Notes under the pieces: model-generated | The model's input: the letters and a program-made list of their open reading frames with translations, nothing else | The model's database searches: none | Told to the model about the DNA's origin: nothing | Program-made: the position numbers and the translations under genes | Assembly (NCBI GenBank): GCA_947305735.1 | Contig: CAMZEO010000004.1 | Coordinates: forward strand, 1 to 50,924 | DNA: 50,924 nucleotides | Source: an uncultured Planctomycetales bacterium | GTDB lineage: Bacteria; Planctomycetota; Planctomycetia; Pirellulales; Thermoguttaceae | Direction of reading: 5' to 3' | Shown: positions 9,594 through 19,525 of the stretch, one piece after another | Layout of the letters: each line of letters begins with the position of its first letter | How positions within the stretch are numbered: position 1 is the stretch's first letter

Positions 9594-12056
9594 TTACTTT
9601 TCAGAGGCGTTTTGGAAACCAAAATTCGTTCGGACAATTCCGCTTTGTTCGGTCGGCGCAAGGACGGTTGTTCCTTCGGACGACGAACCGTCGCGACGAT
9701 CTTTAGCGTCTTTATTTTCTTTTTGTTCGGTCTTGTCCGGCGTCTTTTCTTTATAATCCTTGTCCGGATATTTGACGCGAGTGTGTTTGCTTGCGAGCAA
9801 CGTCGAGACGAGACTTTGCTCGATCGCGCGAATCTCTCCGAGCGTCAGACCCGAGTCGTTGAATTGCCCGTCTTCAATACGCGCGTCCGACAATTTCCGC
9901 ACGAGGTTTTCAACTCGACGCGGCGTCCAGTCGGTCAAGCTGCGGCTCGCGCTTTCGACGGCGTCGGAAAGCATAAGGATCGCGGCTTCTTTCGTTTGCG
10001 GAATGGGACCGGGATATCGGAACGGCGCCTCGTCAAGCGCCGGCGCGTCGGGGTCCTTTTCATGCGCGGCGGCGACCGCTTTTTTGTAGAAGAAACTAAC
10101 GAGCATCGAACCGTGATGTTGTTCGATCAGGTCGACGATCTGTCGAGGAAGCCGCGAACGTTTGCCAAGGTCGACGCCGTCCTTGGTATGCGCGACGATA
10201 ACAAGCGCGCTCATACGCGGCTCAAGATCGTCGTGAATATTGTGATCCTTTTGGTTTTCAGTGAAATGTTCCGGTTGCAACATCTTGCCGACGTCGTGGA
10301 AGTAAGCGCCGACGCGCACCAGCGCCGACCTTGCTCCAACCGCTTCCGCCGCCGGTTCCGCAAGCGCCGCCGTCTGAATCGAATGGCTGTAAGTCGCGGG
10401 AGCGCGTCGGTTAAGTTCAAGAAGAAGCGGATGGGAAGGATTGCTGTATTCGAGCAGACGCATCGGCGTCAGAATTCCAAAGGCGCGTTCGAAAATCGGA
10501 AGAATTCCCGCTGTGAAAAAGCCCGCCAGAAGGCACCAGAGACTGCAAAAACAAGCCGTCAAAAAGACGCTTGAATAATTGTCGTAGGCGTATTCCACAA
10601 CAAGCGTGAGCATAAATCCCGCGATTGCGGCGCATAGCGCGACGACGAAAAGTTGCGTCCTTGTTCGGACGTTTCGCGAAGCTAACGAAACGATCGCGCC
10701 GACTCCGACGAAAACGATTAACTCGTTGATTCCCGAGCTGCTCGAATAATTGAGCGCGAGCGCGGCAATCGCTCCGAACGCGACCGCGATTTCCCAGGAA
10801 GCGGCGATCGCCGCCAATTGCACGAAGACAAGGTAAGGGGCGATTTCGCGAAGCGGTTCGCCGAGAGGGGGCGCGATTTGCAAAACTCGACCAGCCCCGA
10901 TGAAGACGACCATCGCGCCGAGGAATTCGACGCATTGAGCGACCGTTTGTCGCGACGAATTCGAGCCGTTGACGAGCGATTTATTGCGGAAAAGAACGAA
11001 CGATCCGAGCATTAGAAAGGAAAAGAGAGCGTCGAACGCGAGGAATCGCAACGCGCGGTCGCGCCACGAACGTTTTTGCATAAGTTCCGCGTGTTCCGCT
11101 CTTAAGAGCCGCAGCGCGTCCTCGTCGAGAACGCGTCCCGCCAAAACGAGCGCGTCGCCGACGTCGTAGTTGAGGAACCTGTTTTCGACTTCGTGTTCGT
11201 TGCGATCGCGAGCGGCCTCCGTCTCCGAGGCGTCGTAAACCAACGTGTCGGGAACGGAGTTTTTGATTTTAGTGGCGAGATAGCTGACGACTTCAAGATT
11301 GTCGATTTTTTCTTTCAGGAGCGTCCTGACGTTATATCCGCTTCCCAGAAGGGCTTCGGACGCGAGTTCGCGTCGCGCCGATTTCGGATCGGAATCCTTT
11401 TCGTAAACTTCGATATAAATCGCCTTATTAACGGAATTGTCTCCCTCGTCAATCATTTGAGCGGATTTAAGCGAACGGATGACGCCTTTTTCCCGATAAG
11501 GCGCGAAGGAGAATTCGAGCGCGGCTCTGCACTGTTTAAGTCCCTCGTCGGCGGCAAAATAAGATCGAAGCGTTTCAAAAACTTGCGCCTGCGCGTTTTC
11601 GGGGGATTTGGAAGAGAGAAAACCTTTCAGAAATCTTAGACTTTCTTCAGAGCAATTGGCGAAGTCGGGTTCTTCCAGAATAAGCGCCAGACCGTTGAGC
11701 AGTTCGCCTTCGTAGTCGTCTAGCTTCGCGGGATCGTTGACGAAATATCGAAGAGTTTTGAGCCTGACTTCCTTTTTCTCAGCCTGCGTCAAGTCGGGAC
11801 TGTGCACGCGGAAGGACGTTCGAGAAACAATATTTCTTTCAACCTTAATCCCTAATTTATAAGGACTTGGCGGATCCCACGCGCAACAGGTCGCCGAAAT
11901 GACCAACGCGGCGATAAGAACGAACCCGGTCTTCCTGAGACCGTCGTCGGCGCGAACGACGCGAGACGCTTTTTCAATTAAGTTGTCGTATGATACTCGC
12001 GACGCGACGCGTTGGGCGCGCGTGCGTATTCGTTTGTTGGGCGAAGGAGTTGACAT
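9594..12056 (-). CDS. 7TM-HD family cyclic-dinucleotide phosphodiesterase (PgpH/YqfF-like)
   Basis: Multi-helix membrane region followed by HD domain (ATYSHSIQTAALAEPAAEAVGA...YFHDVGKMLQPEHFTENQ); phoH-pgpH-ybeY gene order. Confidence 0.92.
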   Translation of the reverse strand: MSTPSPNKRIRTRAQRVASRVSYDNLIEKASRVVRADDGLRKTGFVLIAALVISATCCAWDPPSPYKLGIKVERNIVSRTSFRVHSPDLTQAEKKEVRLKTLRYFVNDPAKLDDYEGELLNGLALILEEPDFANCSEESLRFLKGFLSSKSPENAQAQVFETLRSYFAADEGLKQCRAALEFSFAPYREKGVIRSLKSAQMIDEGDNSVNKAIYIEVYEKDSDPKSARRELASEALLGSGYNVRTLLKEKIDNLEVVSYLATKIKNSVPDTLVYDASETEAARDRNEHEVENRFLNYDVGDALVLAGRVLDEDALRLLRAEHAELMQKRSWRDRALRFLAFDALFSFLMLGSFVLFRNKSLVNGSNSSRQTVAQCVEFLGAMVVFIGAGRVLQIAPPLGEPLREIAPYLVFVQLAAIAASWEIAVAFGAIAALALNYSSSSGINELIVFVGVGAIVSLASRNVRTRTQLFVVALCAAIAGFMLTLVVEYAYDNYSSVFLTACFCSLWCLLAGFFTAGILPIFERAFGILTPMRLLEYSNPSHPLLLELNRRAPATYSHSIQTAALAEPAAEAVGARSALVRVGAYFHDVGKMLQPEHFTENQKDHNIHDDLEPRMSALVIVAHTKDGVDLGKRSRLPRQIVDLIEQHHGSMLVSFFYKKAVAAAHEKDPDAPALDEAPFRYPGPIPQTKEAAILMLSDAVESASRSLTDWTPRRVENLVRKLSDARIEDGQFNDSGLTLGEIRAIEQSLVSTLLASKHTRVKYPDKDYKEKTPDKTEQKENKDAKDRRDGSSSEGTTVLAPTEQSGIVRTNFGFQNASEK

Positions 12057-13060
12057 TAGAAGTTTTCTCCTTGGGACGGGAGCTCCTGCGACGCGTCTTG
12101 ACGCGAACGGTCGTCTTCGTCGCCGTATTCGTACGCGTCGACGATTCTCTGCACGAGAGGATGCCGCGCGACGTCCGAGCGTCCCAGCGTTACGAATTTG
12201 ATCCCGTCGACGTTTCTCAATCGTTCAAAGGCGTCGACGAGACCGTTTTTGACGCGCCTGGAGAGATCCGATTGCGAGGCGTCGCCGACGACGACGACGC
12301 GAGAGCCGAATCCCATGCGCGTAAGGAACATTTTCATTTGAGAGACGGTCGTGTTTTGCGCCTCGTCCAGAATGACGTAGGCGTCGTTGAGCGTTCGACC
12401 GCGCATATACGCGAGCGGCGCGAGTTCCACGCGCGAATCTTCAATAAATTGACGAAGCATATCCGCTTGCGTCATGTCGGAAAGAGAATCAAAAAGCGGA
12501 CGGAGATAGGGATTGATTTTTTCGGCCAGGTCGCCCGGCAGAAAGCCGAGATTTTCTCCCGCCTCGACCGCGGGACGCGCCAACACGATCTTTCGCGTTC
12601 TTCCCAATCTGAGCGCTTCGACGGCGCACGCGGCGGCAAGGTACGTTTTTCCGGTTCCGGCCGGACCAGAACAGAAAACGACTTCATGGTCGCGCAACGC
12701 TTCGCAATATCGCGCCTGACCGGCCGTTTTTGGACGAATCGTTTTTCCTCCGTAGACTTCAAACGGACGCGACGTCGAAATTTTCAGACCTTGCATGACC
12801 TCGTCGATCGCGCGGTTGACGTCGTCCTCGGAAAGGGGGGCGCCGTCGCGATCGACCCAGCGTTGGAGCTGTTCGAGCAAGCAGGCGCATTTTCGCGCCG
12901 AGTCGGCGCTTTCCGAACGAACGATGATTTTGCCGTTTTCGGCGTCGACGACGACGCGAACGCCGAGCGCCTTGCGGATCTTCCTGAGATGCGCGTCGCT
13001 GGAGCCGAGCGCTTTTTGCAGAACGCGCGCGCTCAAAACGACGATTGAAACTTCTTCCAT
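12056..13060 (-). CDS. PhoH family ATPase
   Basis: FCSGPAGTGKTYLAAACAVEAL, RPAVEAGENLGFLPGDLAEKINPYLRPLFD, YVILDEAQNTTVSQMKMFLTRMGFGSRVVVVGDASQSDL. Stop overlaps the pgpH start (TAATG). Confidence 0.95.
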   Translation of the reverse strand: MEEVSIVVLSARVLQKALGSSDAHLRKIRKALGVRVVVDAENGKIIVRSESADSARKCACLLEQLQRWVDRDGAPLSEDDVNRAIDEVMQGLKISTSRPFEVYGGKTIRPKTAGQARYCEALRDHEVVFCSGPAGTGKTYLAAACAVEALRLGRTRKIVLARPAVEAGENLGFLPGDLAEKINPYLRPLFDSLSDMTQADMLRQFIEDSRVELAPLAYMRGRTLNDAYVILDEAQNTTVSQMKMFLTRMGFGSRVVVVGDASQSDLSRRVKNGLVDAFERLRNVDGIKFVTLGRSDVARHPLVQRIVDAYEYGDEDDRSRQDASQELPSQGENF

Positions 13061-13069
13061 TGAGCGTCC

Positions 13070-13813
13070 TTAAAAAGGCCAGGCGTCCGCCAGAACCTCG
13101 CGTTGAAGCGCCGCGACGCGCGCGGTTCCTTTCTTCGCGAGCGCGAGAAGCGCGGCTAATTGCTCGTCGTCGAACGAGTGTTCTTCGCCGGTTCCCTGAA
13201 TTTCAACGAACCGCCCTTTGCCGGTCGCGACGACGTTCATGTCGACTTCCGCGGCGGAATCTTCGACGTAGCATAAGTCGAGCATCGGCGAACCTTCGAC
13301 AATTCCGACGCTGACGGCGGAAACGGAGTCGCGCAAAGGGTAGACGTCAGGATTAGGGAGAGAGGCGCGGATCGAGTTGATCGCGTCGATCAGCGCGACG
13401 CAAGCCCCCGAGACGCAAAGCGTCCGCGTTCCCCCGTCCGCTTGAAGCACGTCGCAGTCGAGATAGATCGTTCTGGGACCGAGCGCTTCGGCGTCAAGGA
13501 CGGCGCGAAGCGAACGACCGATAAGCCGTTGAATTTCCGTCGCGCGACCGTCCGGTCGATCCTGGCGCGGTTTGCGCTGTTTTGTGCTTCCGGGCAACAT
13601 TCGGTATTCCGCCGTGATCCAACCTCTCGTCGGAACGTTTCCATCGCGCTTCATCCAGTCGGGCGCGTCGTCGACGACGCTCGCCGTGCAAAGCGCGACG
13701 GTGTCGCCGGAGGAAATGAGAACGCTGCCCGGCGCGTTGGTGAAACCGCGTTGAATTTTGATTTCGCGCGTCTGGTCGCAAGCGCGGCCGTCGCGACGTC
13801 GATATGAAGGCAT
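13070..13813 (-). CDS. rph: Ribonuclease PH
   Basis: RRRDGRACDQTREIKIQRGF, GWITAEYRMLPGST, EIQRLIGRSLRAVLD, CDVLQADGGTRT. Confidence 0.95.
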   Translation of the reverse strand: MPSYRRRDGRACDQTREIKIQRGFTNAPGSVLISSGDTVALCTASVVDDAPDWMKRDGNVPTRGWITAEYRMLPGSTKQRKPRQDRPDGRATEIQRLIGRSLRAVLDAEALGPRTIYLDCDVLQADGGTRTLCVSGACVALIDAINSIRASLPNPDVYPLRDSVSAVSVGIVEGSPMLDLCYVEDSAAEVDMNVVATGKGRFVEIQGTGEEHSFDDEQLAALLALAKKGTARVAALQREVLADAWPF

Positions 13814-13866
13814 AACTCGTTCCTAACGGAGGTCTGGGGGCGCGCCTTTTCGACCCGGACCGGAAT

Positions 13867-14535
13867 TTAACGTCGCGCGACGACGTCGCGCATGGCGAAA
13901 ATCGTCCACGATTCAAACTTTTCCGGATCCTCGTCGATTTCGGCGAGAATATCTTCGACTTTCCGAAACCTTGCTTCAAGCAGATCGGGCTCGTTCGAGC
14001 GTAATTTCGGTTCGTCGAGCTTGACTCTGCACACGACTCCCAGATGGACGGATCCGACGACGGTCGAGTCGTCGTTGACCAGACCGACGCGCTCGAACGA
14101 CGCGATTCGCGCGTCCAGCGAAACTTCTTCGGCGATCTCGCGTTTCGTTCCCGCCTCGAACGGGTTTTCCGCGTCGCCGACGACAAGATCGCTTTCGTTG
14201 ACGTGACCGCCGATTCCGACGCTCCACTTCGACCGGAGCCTCGCCTCGCCCTGTCCTTTTCCGCGTCGGTACGCGAAAACCAGTTCCGCGCCGTTATGCT
14301 CGCACGTGAAGACGACGTATGGAATCAACTGTTTGAAGTTCGGATCGAGCTCGGCGTCTCCGCGACGCATAAACCGGGCGGCGCTCGGCGCGAACAGCGG
14401 ATCGTAACGGTCGATTGATTCGGTTAAAACGCCTTGAAACGTTCCGAGTTTTCGGAAGAGTTCCGTCGGCGCGACAAGGACGCGCTCGTCTTCTTTGGAA
14501 CAGACGGACGCGACCCGAGGAGTCGATTGAGTCAA
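13867..14535 (-). CDS. NUDIX-domain phosphohydrolase-like protein
   Basis: Nudix-like GGHVNESD...NPFEAGTKREIAEEVSLDA with a short insertion. Confidence 0.75.
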   Translation of the reverse strand: MTQSTPRVASVCSKEDERVLVAPTELFRKLGTFQGVLTESIDRYDPLFAPSAARFMRRGDAELDPNFKQLIPYVVFTCEHNGAELVFAYRRGKGQGEARLRSKWSVGIGGHVNESDLVVGDAENPFEAGTKREIAEEVSLDARIASFERVGLVNDDSTVVGSVHLGVVCRVKLDEPKLRSNEPDLLEARFRKVEDILAEIDEDPEKFESWTIFAMRDVVARR

Positions 14536-14629
14536 ATTAATTTTCCTAATTATAACGGTTTTTTATAGAGGCGCAAGAGCCGCGTTGACGACGGGGCGAA
14601 CCCGGTCGGCTCGCGAGGGACGCGCTGGA

Positions 14630-14690
14630 AAAAGAAAACGAGACGATCGCGAGCGAAAGGAACGCAAAGAAAAACCCGCGACGTCTCGTT
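14630..14690 (-). terminator. Rho-independent terminator of the 14715-17348 gene
   Basis: On the minus strand: aacgagacgtcgcg ... cgcgatcgtctcgttttcttttt. Confidence 0.65.
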
Positions 14691-14714
14691 GGAGAGGATA
14701 CGATCCTCGAACGG

Positions 14715-17348
14715 TTACTTGATTCCGCCGTTTACGCCGGCGGAAGCCGTCAGCGGAATGTACGAACTTTGCCTCGGCGCGGGCGGAATCGGCTCTTCGG
14801 GAAGACCGGGAGTTTCGGCCAGCTCCACTTTGGAACGCGGCGCGGTCGGATCGGCGATCGTGCGTCTGGGAAGTCGGACGACTTCGGATTCTTTCGGTTC
14901 TTCTCCCTTGGCGTCGCCGTTCCTGTTGACGATGCAGACGATTTCCGCGCCTTCAAGCGCGCTTCGGCGCAGCGTGTCGAGAGCGGCGTTAAACTCCTCT
15001 TCTTCTCGTTCGAACGCGGCCACCGTTTCCGGATCGGGACCTTCTTCGTATCCGACGAGGCGCGTTTCGTTAGGCGCGACGTTAATCAGAGGCGGCAACG
15101 CCGTCGCGTACGTCTGTTGAAGTTGTCCGTTATTGAGAGTCTGGATTGGGGCGAGCATGTATTGAATCGTTTGACCGTCGGGCGTTTGCGTCGTAAAGAT
15201 AAACGGAATTTGCGGCGCGACGTATTGGGGAATCGCTTGTTGCCAGGCGACGATCGGCGCGGTCGGTTCAGGCTTCGCCGCGGACGCGGCTTCGACGGGC
15301 GCGAGAACCGCCCCCGTCGCTTGCGTCGCCGGGGATTCGTTTGTCGGAGCGGACGACGCGACCTGTTGAATCCGCGCAATTTGCGCGGCGGGAGCCTCGA
15401 TCGCTTGAGTTGGAGTAGGCGCCGCCGGTTGCGCGGACGCTTGCGTCGGAGTCGCCGGTTGCGCGACGTTTTGCGCGGGCGCCGTTTCCGCTTGCGCGGT
15501 TGGAGCGCCGGGTTGCGTCGGAGACGGTTGAACTTTCATGTATTGCGGATCGAGCGCGACCGAAGGATGAACGACTGCGGTTTGCGCGTCGAGCGTCGAG
15601 GTCGTTCGAGCTTTTGCCGAGGTCTTCGGGTTGGAAGGCTGCGTCTGTTCTTCGGAGACATGAGTCGATTCCGCGATTTCGTCGCCCTCGGTCGCGGCGT
15701 CGGCGACCGTTTCGTCGAGATCGATTTGGAACGAATCGTTGAGCGCGGACGAGGCGATCGTTTCCGGATCGGATTCGGATTCCGCTCGCGTCAAAACCGA
15801 TTCTTCCCGGTCTGAATCCGACTCGTCGTCGCGGTTTTGGGCGAGTTCTTTTTCGTCGAGGATTTGGTCGGGCGTTTGTTTTTTAGCGGTTCTGGCAGTC
15901 GCGTCGCGCGGCGAGTCTTTTTCGTCGAGAAGATTGAGGACGAAATCGATTTCCTGCTGCGAAGCGGACACGTCGAACTTGCCGGCGAGTTGATCGCGGT
16001 AGACTGTCGACAGATTCCGATTAGCAAGGAGAGCTTGCAACAGAACCGACGTCGGAGTCACGACGCATTCGTCCGGAGAATCGCCGAACGAACATAAACC
16101 CGCGAAGTAAAGACGACCGTTGCGTCGAACGAAACAACCGGTTCCTTCGGCTCGCGGCTTGTCGGCGAGCTGGTCGTAAACGACGGAACGATTTTCCGCA
16201 GTTTCCTCGCGTTGATAGAAACGACGTTGGTCGACCGCGAGAACTTCGTGAGCGACGACGGCAAGGTTTTCGCCCGAACGCGCGTATTCGTAGGCTTCTT
16301 CGCCGACTTTCATTGGCGCCTGTTTGGGCAGGAACGCGACGGGCGCGGTTGGATGAGAAACCCGCGCGGCCACAAACGCGATTCCCGTTTCAGGATCGTT
16401 GTAGACGCACTGTCCGACCGACTCTTCCGAAGAATTTTCCAGGGGCGAATAAACGTTGACGTAGACTTTCGGCGGTTCTTTATCGACGTCGATTCCCTTG
16501 AAAAGACGCGACGAAACGACGAACAGAACTTCCTGGAATTCCGCGTTGAAGTGAATCGCGACGCCCATGCCTTCGCGTTCGATTTTTTCGTCGGCGCTCG
16601 TCGCGTAGACGTCGGCGGTCGCGGCTTCAAGACGCGTCCGTCCGATAGCGTCGGAGAGCTCCATGATCCGATCTTCAGGGATCCGAGCGCGAGCGCCTCC
16701 CGTCCCTTTGGAATTCGATTTAGAGTCGTTCGCGTCTTGCTCCGATTCGGATTCCGAATCGTCTTTCGTTCGACGTTTCGTGTCCGACGCCTGCGCGCGA
16801 ATCATAACGCCGCTTGGAGTCGAGGAGCGCGGAATCAGACCGAAAAACGCGCGCCGAGGTTCGGCGAGGCGAAGACTTGGTCGGCGCGAGATTTCGGCTT
16901 TGCCCTTAACGAACATCGTCATAAGTTTGACGCGTATCTGGTCGACGCGTTCGTTCTGAACGACGAAGCGGTCGTATTCCCGACCGTCGACGAGAAAAAC
17001 GTACGCGGGAAGACGATCGACGCGATATTCGCGGAAGAGTTCCGCTCCCTCGCGATTCGGCTCGACGCGTTGAATCGGGTAGTTCTTACGACGCATTTCG
17101 TTGACGAGTCCGACCGTTTGCGCGCATTTGGGATCATTGCGGTCGGCGAACTCGAGCAACATGAGTCGCTCGGAAAATTCCGAGGTCGTCGTCGCGTCTT
17201 TCAGATCGACGACTTTCGTCGGCGCCGGAACGGATTCCGACGTTTTTACCCTCGCGTCGGCGGGGGTGGCGCCCGAAGCGTTCGCGTCTGGCGAAACGCC
17301 GCCGAGAGCGGCGAAGATCGCGCATAAGACGATTGAACGTCGTAACAT
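14715..17348 (-). CDS. Secreted protein: thioredoxin-like domain, degenerate trypsin-like domain, Ala/Pro/Gln-rich tail
   Basis: Signal peptide (MLRRSIVLCAIFAALGGVSPDANA). Trx-like LLEFADRNDPKCAQTVGLVNEM...YRVDRLPAYVFLVDGRE. Trypsin-like GMGVAIHFN...AEGTGCFVRRNGRLYFAGLCS. Low-complexity PAQNVAQPATPTQASAQPAAPTPTQAIEAPAA. Confidence 0.6.
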   Translation of the reverse strand: MLRRSIVLCAIFAALGGVSPDANASGATPADARVKTSESVPAPTKVVDLKDATTTSEFSERLMLLEFADRNDPKCAQTVGLVNEMRRKNYPIQRVEPNREGAELFREYRVDRLPAYVFLVDGREYDRFVVQNERVDQIRVKLMTMFVKGKAEISRRPSLRLAEPRRAFFGLIPRSSTPSGVMIRAQASDTKRRTKDDSESESEQDANDSKSNSKGTGGARARIPEDRIMELSDAIGRTRLEAATADVYATSADEKIEREGMGVAIHFNAEFQEVLFVVSSRLFKGIDVDKEPPKVYVNVYSPLENSSEESVGQCVYNDPETGIAFVAARVSHPTAPVAFLPKQAPMKVGEEAYEYARSGENLAVVAHEVLAVDQRRFYQREETAENRSVVYDQLADKPRAEGTGCFVRRNGRLYFAGLCSFGDSPDECVVTPTSVLLQALLANRNLSTVYRDQLAGKFDVSASQQEIDFVLNLLDEKDSPRDATARTAKKQTPDQILDEKELAQNRDDESDSDREESVLTRAESESDPETIASSALNDSFQIDLDETVADAATEGDEIAESTHVSEEQTQPSNPKTSAKARTTSTLDAQTAVVHPSVALDPQYMKVQPSPTQPGAPTAQAETAPAQNVAQPATPTQASAQPAAPTPTQAIEAPAAQIARIQQVASSAPTNESPATQATGAVLAPVEAASAAKPEPTAPIVAWQQAIPQYVAPQIPFIFTTQTPDGQTIQYMLAPIQTLNNGQLQQTYATALPPLINVAPNETRLVGYEEGPDPETVAAFEREEEEFNAALDTLRRSALEGAEIVCIVNRNGDAKGEEPKESEVVRLPRRTIADPTAPRSKVELAETPGLPEEPIPPAPRQSSYIPLTASAGVNGGIK

Positions 17349-17527
17349 TATCGCGCTCCTTTTTTGCAATTGTGCGACCAAATTGAGCGCGTCGCTTCGG
17401 CTCGTCTTTATAAGAGCCGACTCGCGACGCCGCGTCGACGAAAGTCCGCTTTCGTCAAAACGCCTTACGCACGATAGCGTTTTTCTTCTTGGGGCGCAAG
17501 AGGAAAATAAAGAGCGTCGCCAAAGAA

Positions 17528-18205
17528 TCAGGGCTCGAATTCGACGCTGTAGAAAAACGCGCTTTCAGGGGCGACGTCTCCTTTGTCGTAAAAATCGGCG
17601 GGGGAGTCGAGCGGGACGGAATCCAGTATCTTAAACGTCGCTTTTTGCGGATCGCCGTTTTTGAAGAATTCGACGGGAACCGATATTTGAAGTTTGTTTC
17701 CATCGAGCGACCACTTCGCGCCGTCCAGACGTTCCAGCGTCGACCAAGCCGCCGAATCCTTCGCGTTTTCGTCAAACGTTTCCGCGGACGCGGAGCCGTC
17801 GGACGCGTATTTTCGCCCGACGAGCAGATCGGCGCCGCGCAGTCCCGTCGTCAAATCGTCGTCGGCGTCAAACGCGACGCACAAGCCGTCGGGTAGTTCC
17901 GGCGTAATCGGCTCCAGCGTTTCGACGTAAACGTAGACGCGTCGATCGTCGCGCGTCGTCTTGCTCAGAACGACGTCGTTCCGTCCGGAGTCGTTCGCGT
18001 AATACGCGCCCCCCGAGCCCGGAAAATCGCGTCGCGTCGTTTCGCCGACGTAATCTTTAAAGCCCGGTTCGACCGAGTTCCATTGCGCGAATCCGGCGTT
18101 AAGGTCGATCGATTTTCGCGGCGTCGGCGTCGGCGAACTCGGCGCGCCCTTGTAACGCCGGATTTGATCGACCGTCTGTAAATAGTACGCGTCGACGCGT
18201 TTCGT
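17528..18205 (-). pseudogene. Out-of-frame 3' continuation of the GH99-like gene (DAYYLQTVDQIRRYKG... plus C-terminal beta-sandwich-like domain)
   Basis: Minus-strand translation in the adjacent frame reads DAYYLQTVDQIRRYKGAPSSPTPTPRKSIDLNAGFAQWNSVEPGFKDYVGETTRRDFPGSGGAYYANDSGRNDVVLSKTTRDDRRVYVYVETLEPITPELPDGLCVAFDADDD..., open to the stop at 17528. No independent start is apparent. Confidence 0.7.
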
Positions 18206-19343
18206 CGCGGCTGTATTCGTAGTTATATTGGTCGATAAACGCGTAGATCGGTTCGACTTCGTTCGTTTTTGGATTGAACAAGGGAACTTTCCAACGTCCC
18301 GCGATCCATTCGTTCCAGCCCGTGATCATAACGAACGGAGGATCCAGCTCGTAGGCGCGTTCCCACTGTTGAGCATAATTCAAGCCGAGATCCGGTTCGT
18401 CGCGTTGTTCTTCCGCGCCCCAAACGAACGAACGTCCCCTCGCCGTTCCCATGCTCATCCAGACGGGGACGGCGTCCGCTTCTCTCGAGAGATTTTGCGC
18501 GGTCGAGACGTTGACTTCCTCGGGTTCGTTTTCATCGACCGACCAACTGTACGTCTGCGGATACGCGGCGATCCATTGCCATTGATCGCGCGTGTTTTTT
18601 GTTCCGTTTGTCGGCCAGTACGCGGGTCGGAACGTGAATTTGTCGCGCAACTCTTCGGCGACTTGATCGGGATCCGCGAGAATCAGCGGTTTGCCGCGCC
18701 ACGGAAAAAAGATCGGCGCGTATTTTTCGCGCGAGTAGAAATCGTTCCAGAGTTCGTCGACGCGCTCTTTCATTCGCGTGTTGGTCATAAAGGCGACTTG
18801 AGGCGCCGGATAGCCCTTTTCCTTCATCTCAAGGAGAAGATCGCACAGGGGCAGGTAGACGTCGGGATACGATTTCAGATTGGTGACGTCGAAAATGAGA
18901 ACGTCGACGCCGGCGTCCGCGATCAGTTGAAGATGACGCCTGACGACCCACGGGTCGCGCGAGTCGTAATAGCCGAAAAGCGGCTCGCCCCAGAAATGCA
19001 TTTCGCCGTTTTTTCCGAGAAGGTCGTCGTTTTGAACTGGATTCGGGTTCTTTTTTAAGATTTGAGTCAGATCGTAAGGACCGGGCGCGTCGGACGGTCG
19101 GTTCTTGACGTCGACGGGAATATCGCCCGAGGACGGTTCCATCCAAAGGAAATAGAAAAGCCCCACCTTTTTGTCAGGGCGCGGTTCCGACGTCCGTTCG
19201 CTCGTCGCCGTCGTTCTGCCGAGGTCGTCGACGGCTCGCCAGGGGACGCCGGGAACCTGCGCGCGAACGTCAAACGAACAAAACGCGAACGCGAGCGTCG
19301 ACGCGACCGACGTCGCGATTAAAGCCAATCGTTGTGGAATCAT
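18099..19343 (-). CDS. GH99/GH71-like secreted glycan hydrolase-like protein (5' portion, probably frameshifted at its C-terminus)
   Basis: Signal peptide; VGLFYFLWM, GVDVLIFDVTN, PPFVMITGWNEWIAGRWKVP, FIDQYNYEYSRD. Confidence 0.7.
   Translation of the reverse strand: MIPQRLALIATSVASTLAFAFCSFDVRAQVPGVPWRAVDDLGRTTATSERTSEPRPDKKVGLFYFLWMEPSSGDIPVDVKNRPSDAPGPYDLTQILKKNPNPVQNDDLLGKNGEMHFWGEPLFGYYDSRDPWVVRRHLQLIADAGVDVLIFDVTNLKSYPDVYLPLCDLLLEMKEKGYPAPQVAFMTNTRMKERVDELWNDFYSREKYAPIFFPWRGKPLILADPDQVAEELRDKFTFRPAYWPTNGTKNTRDQWQWIAAYPQTYSWSVDENEPEEVNVSTAQNLSREADAVPVWMSMGTARGRSFVWGAEEQRDEPDLGLNYAQQWERAYELDPPFVMITGWNEWIAGRWKVPLFNPKTNEVEPIYAFIDQYNYEYSRDETRRRVLFTDGRSNPALQGRAEFADADAAKIDRP
18187..18200. 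repeat. 14-bp perfect palindrome ACGCGTCGACGCGT
   Basis: Sequence equals its own reverse complement; coincides with the frame change in the GH99-like gene. Confidence 0.9.
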
Positions 19344-19525
19344 AGTTCTTTGCCCCTCGATATTGCGGACGGTTCCGTTTCGTATTATACGTTCGAGGCG
19401 GCGATTTTCAAGAAATCGGGACGTTTTTTATCCGAGAGAAAAAATGAGACGAATATTTGACTTTCGATTCACGGCGTAGTACAATGGCGTCGCTTTTTTA
19501 ATTCCTAAGAAAGGATTCATTACCA

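Noticed and set aside
9189-10574. 461-aa plus-strand ORF
   Set aside because: Antisense to ybeY and pgpH-like genes; no family signature.
15290-15540. Repeated GCCGGTTGCGCG-type words considered as a tandem repeat or CRISPR-like element
   Set aside because: They lie inside the coding region for the Ala/Pro/Gln-rich tail and follow from low-complexity codons; no regular repeat-spacer structure.
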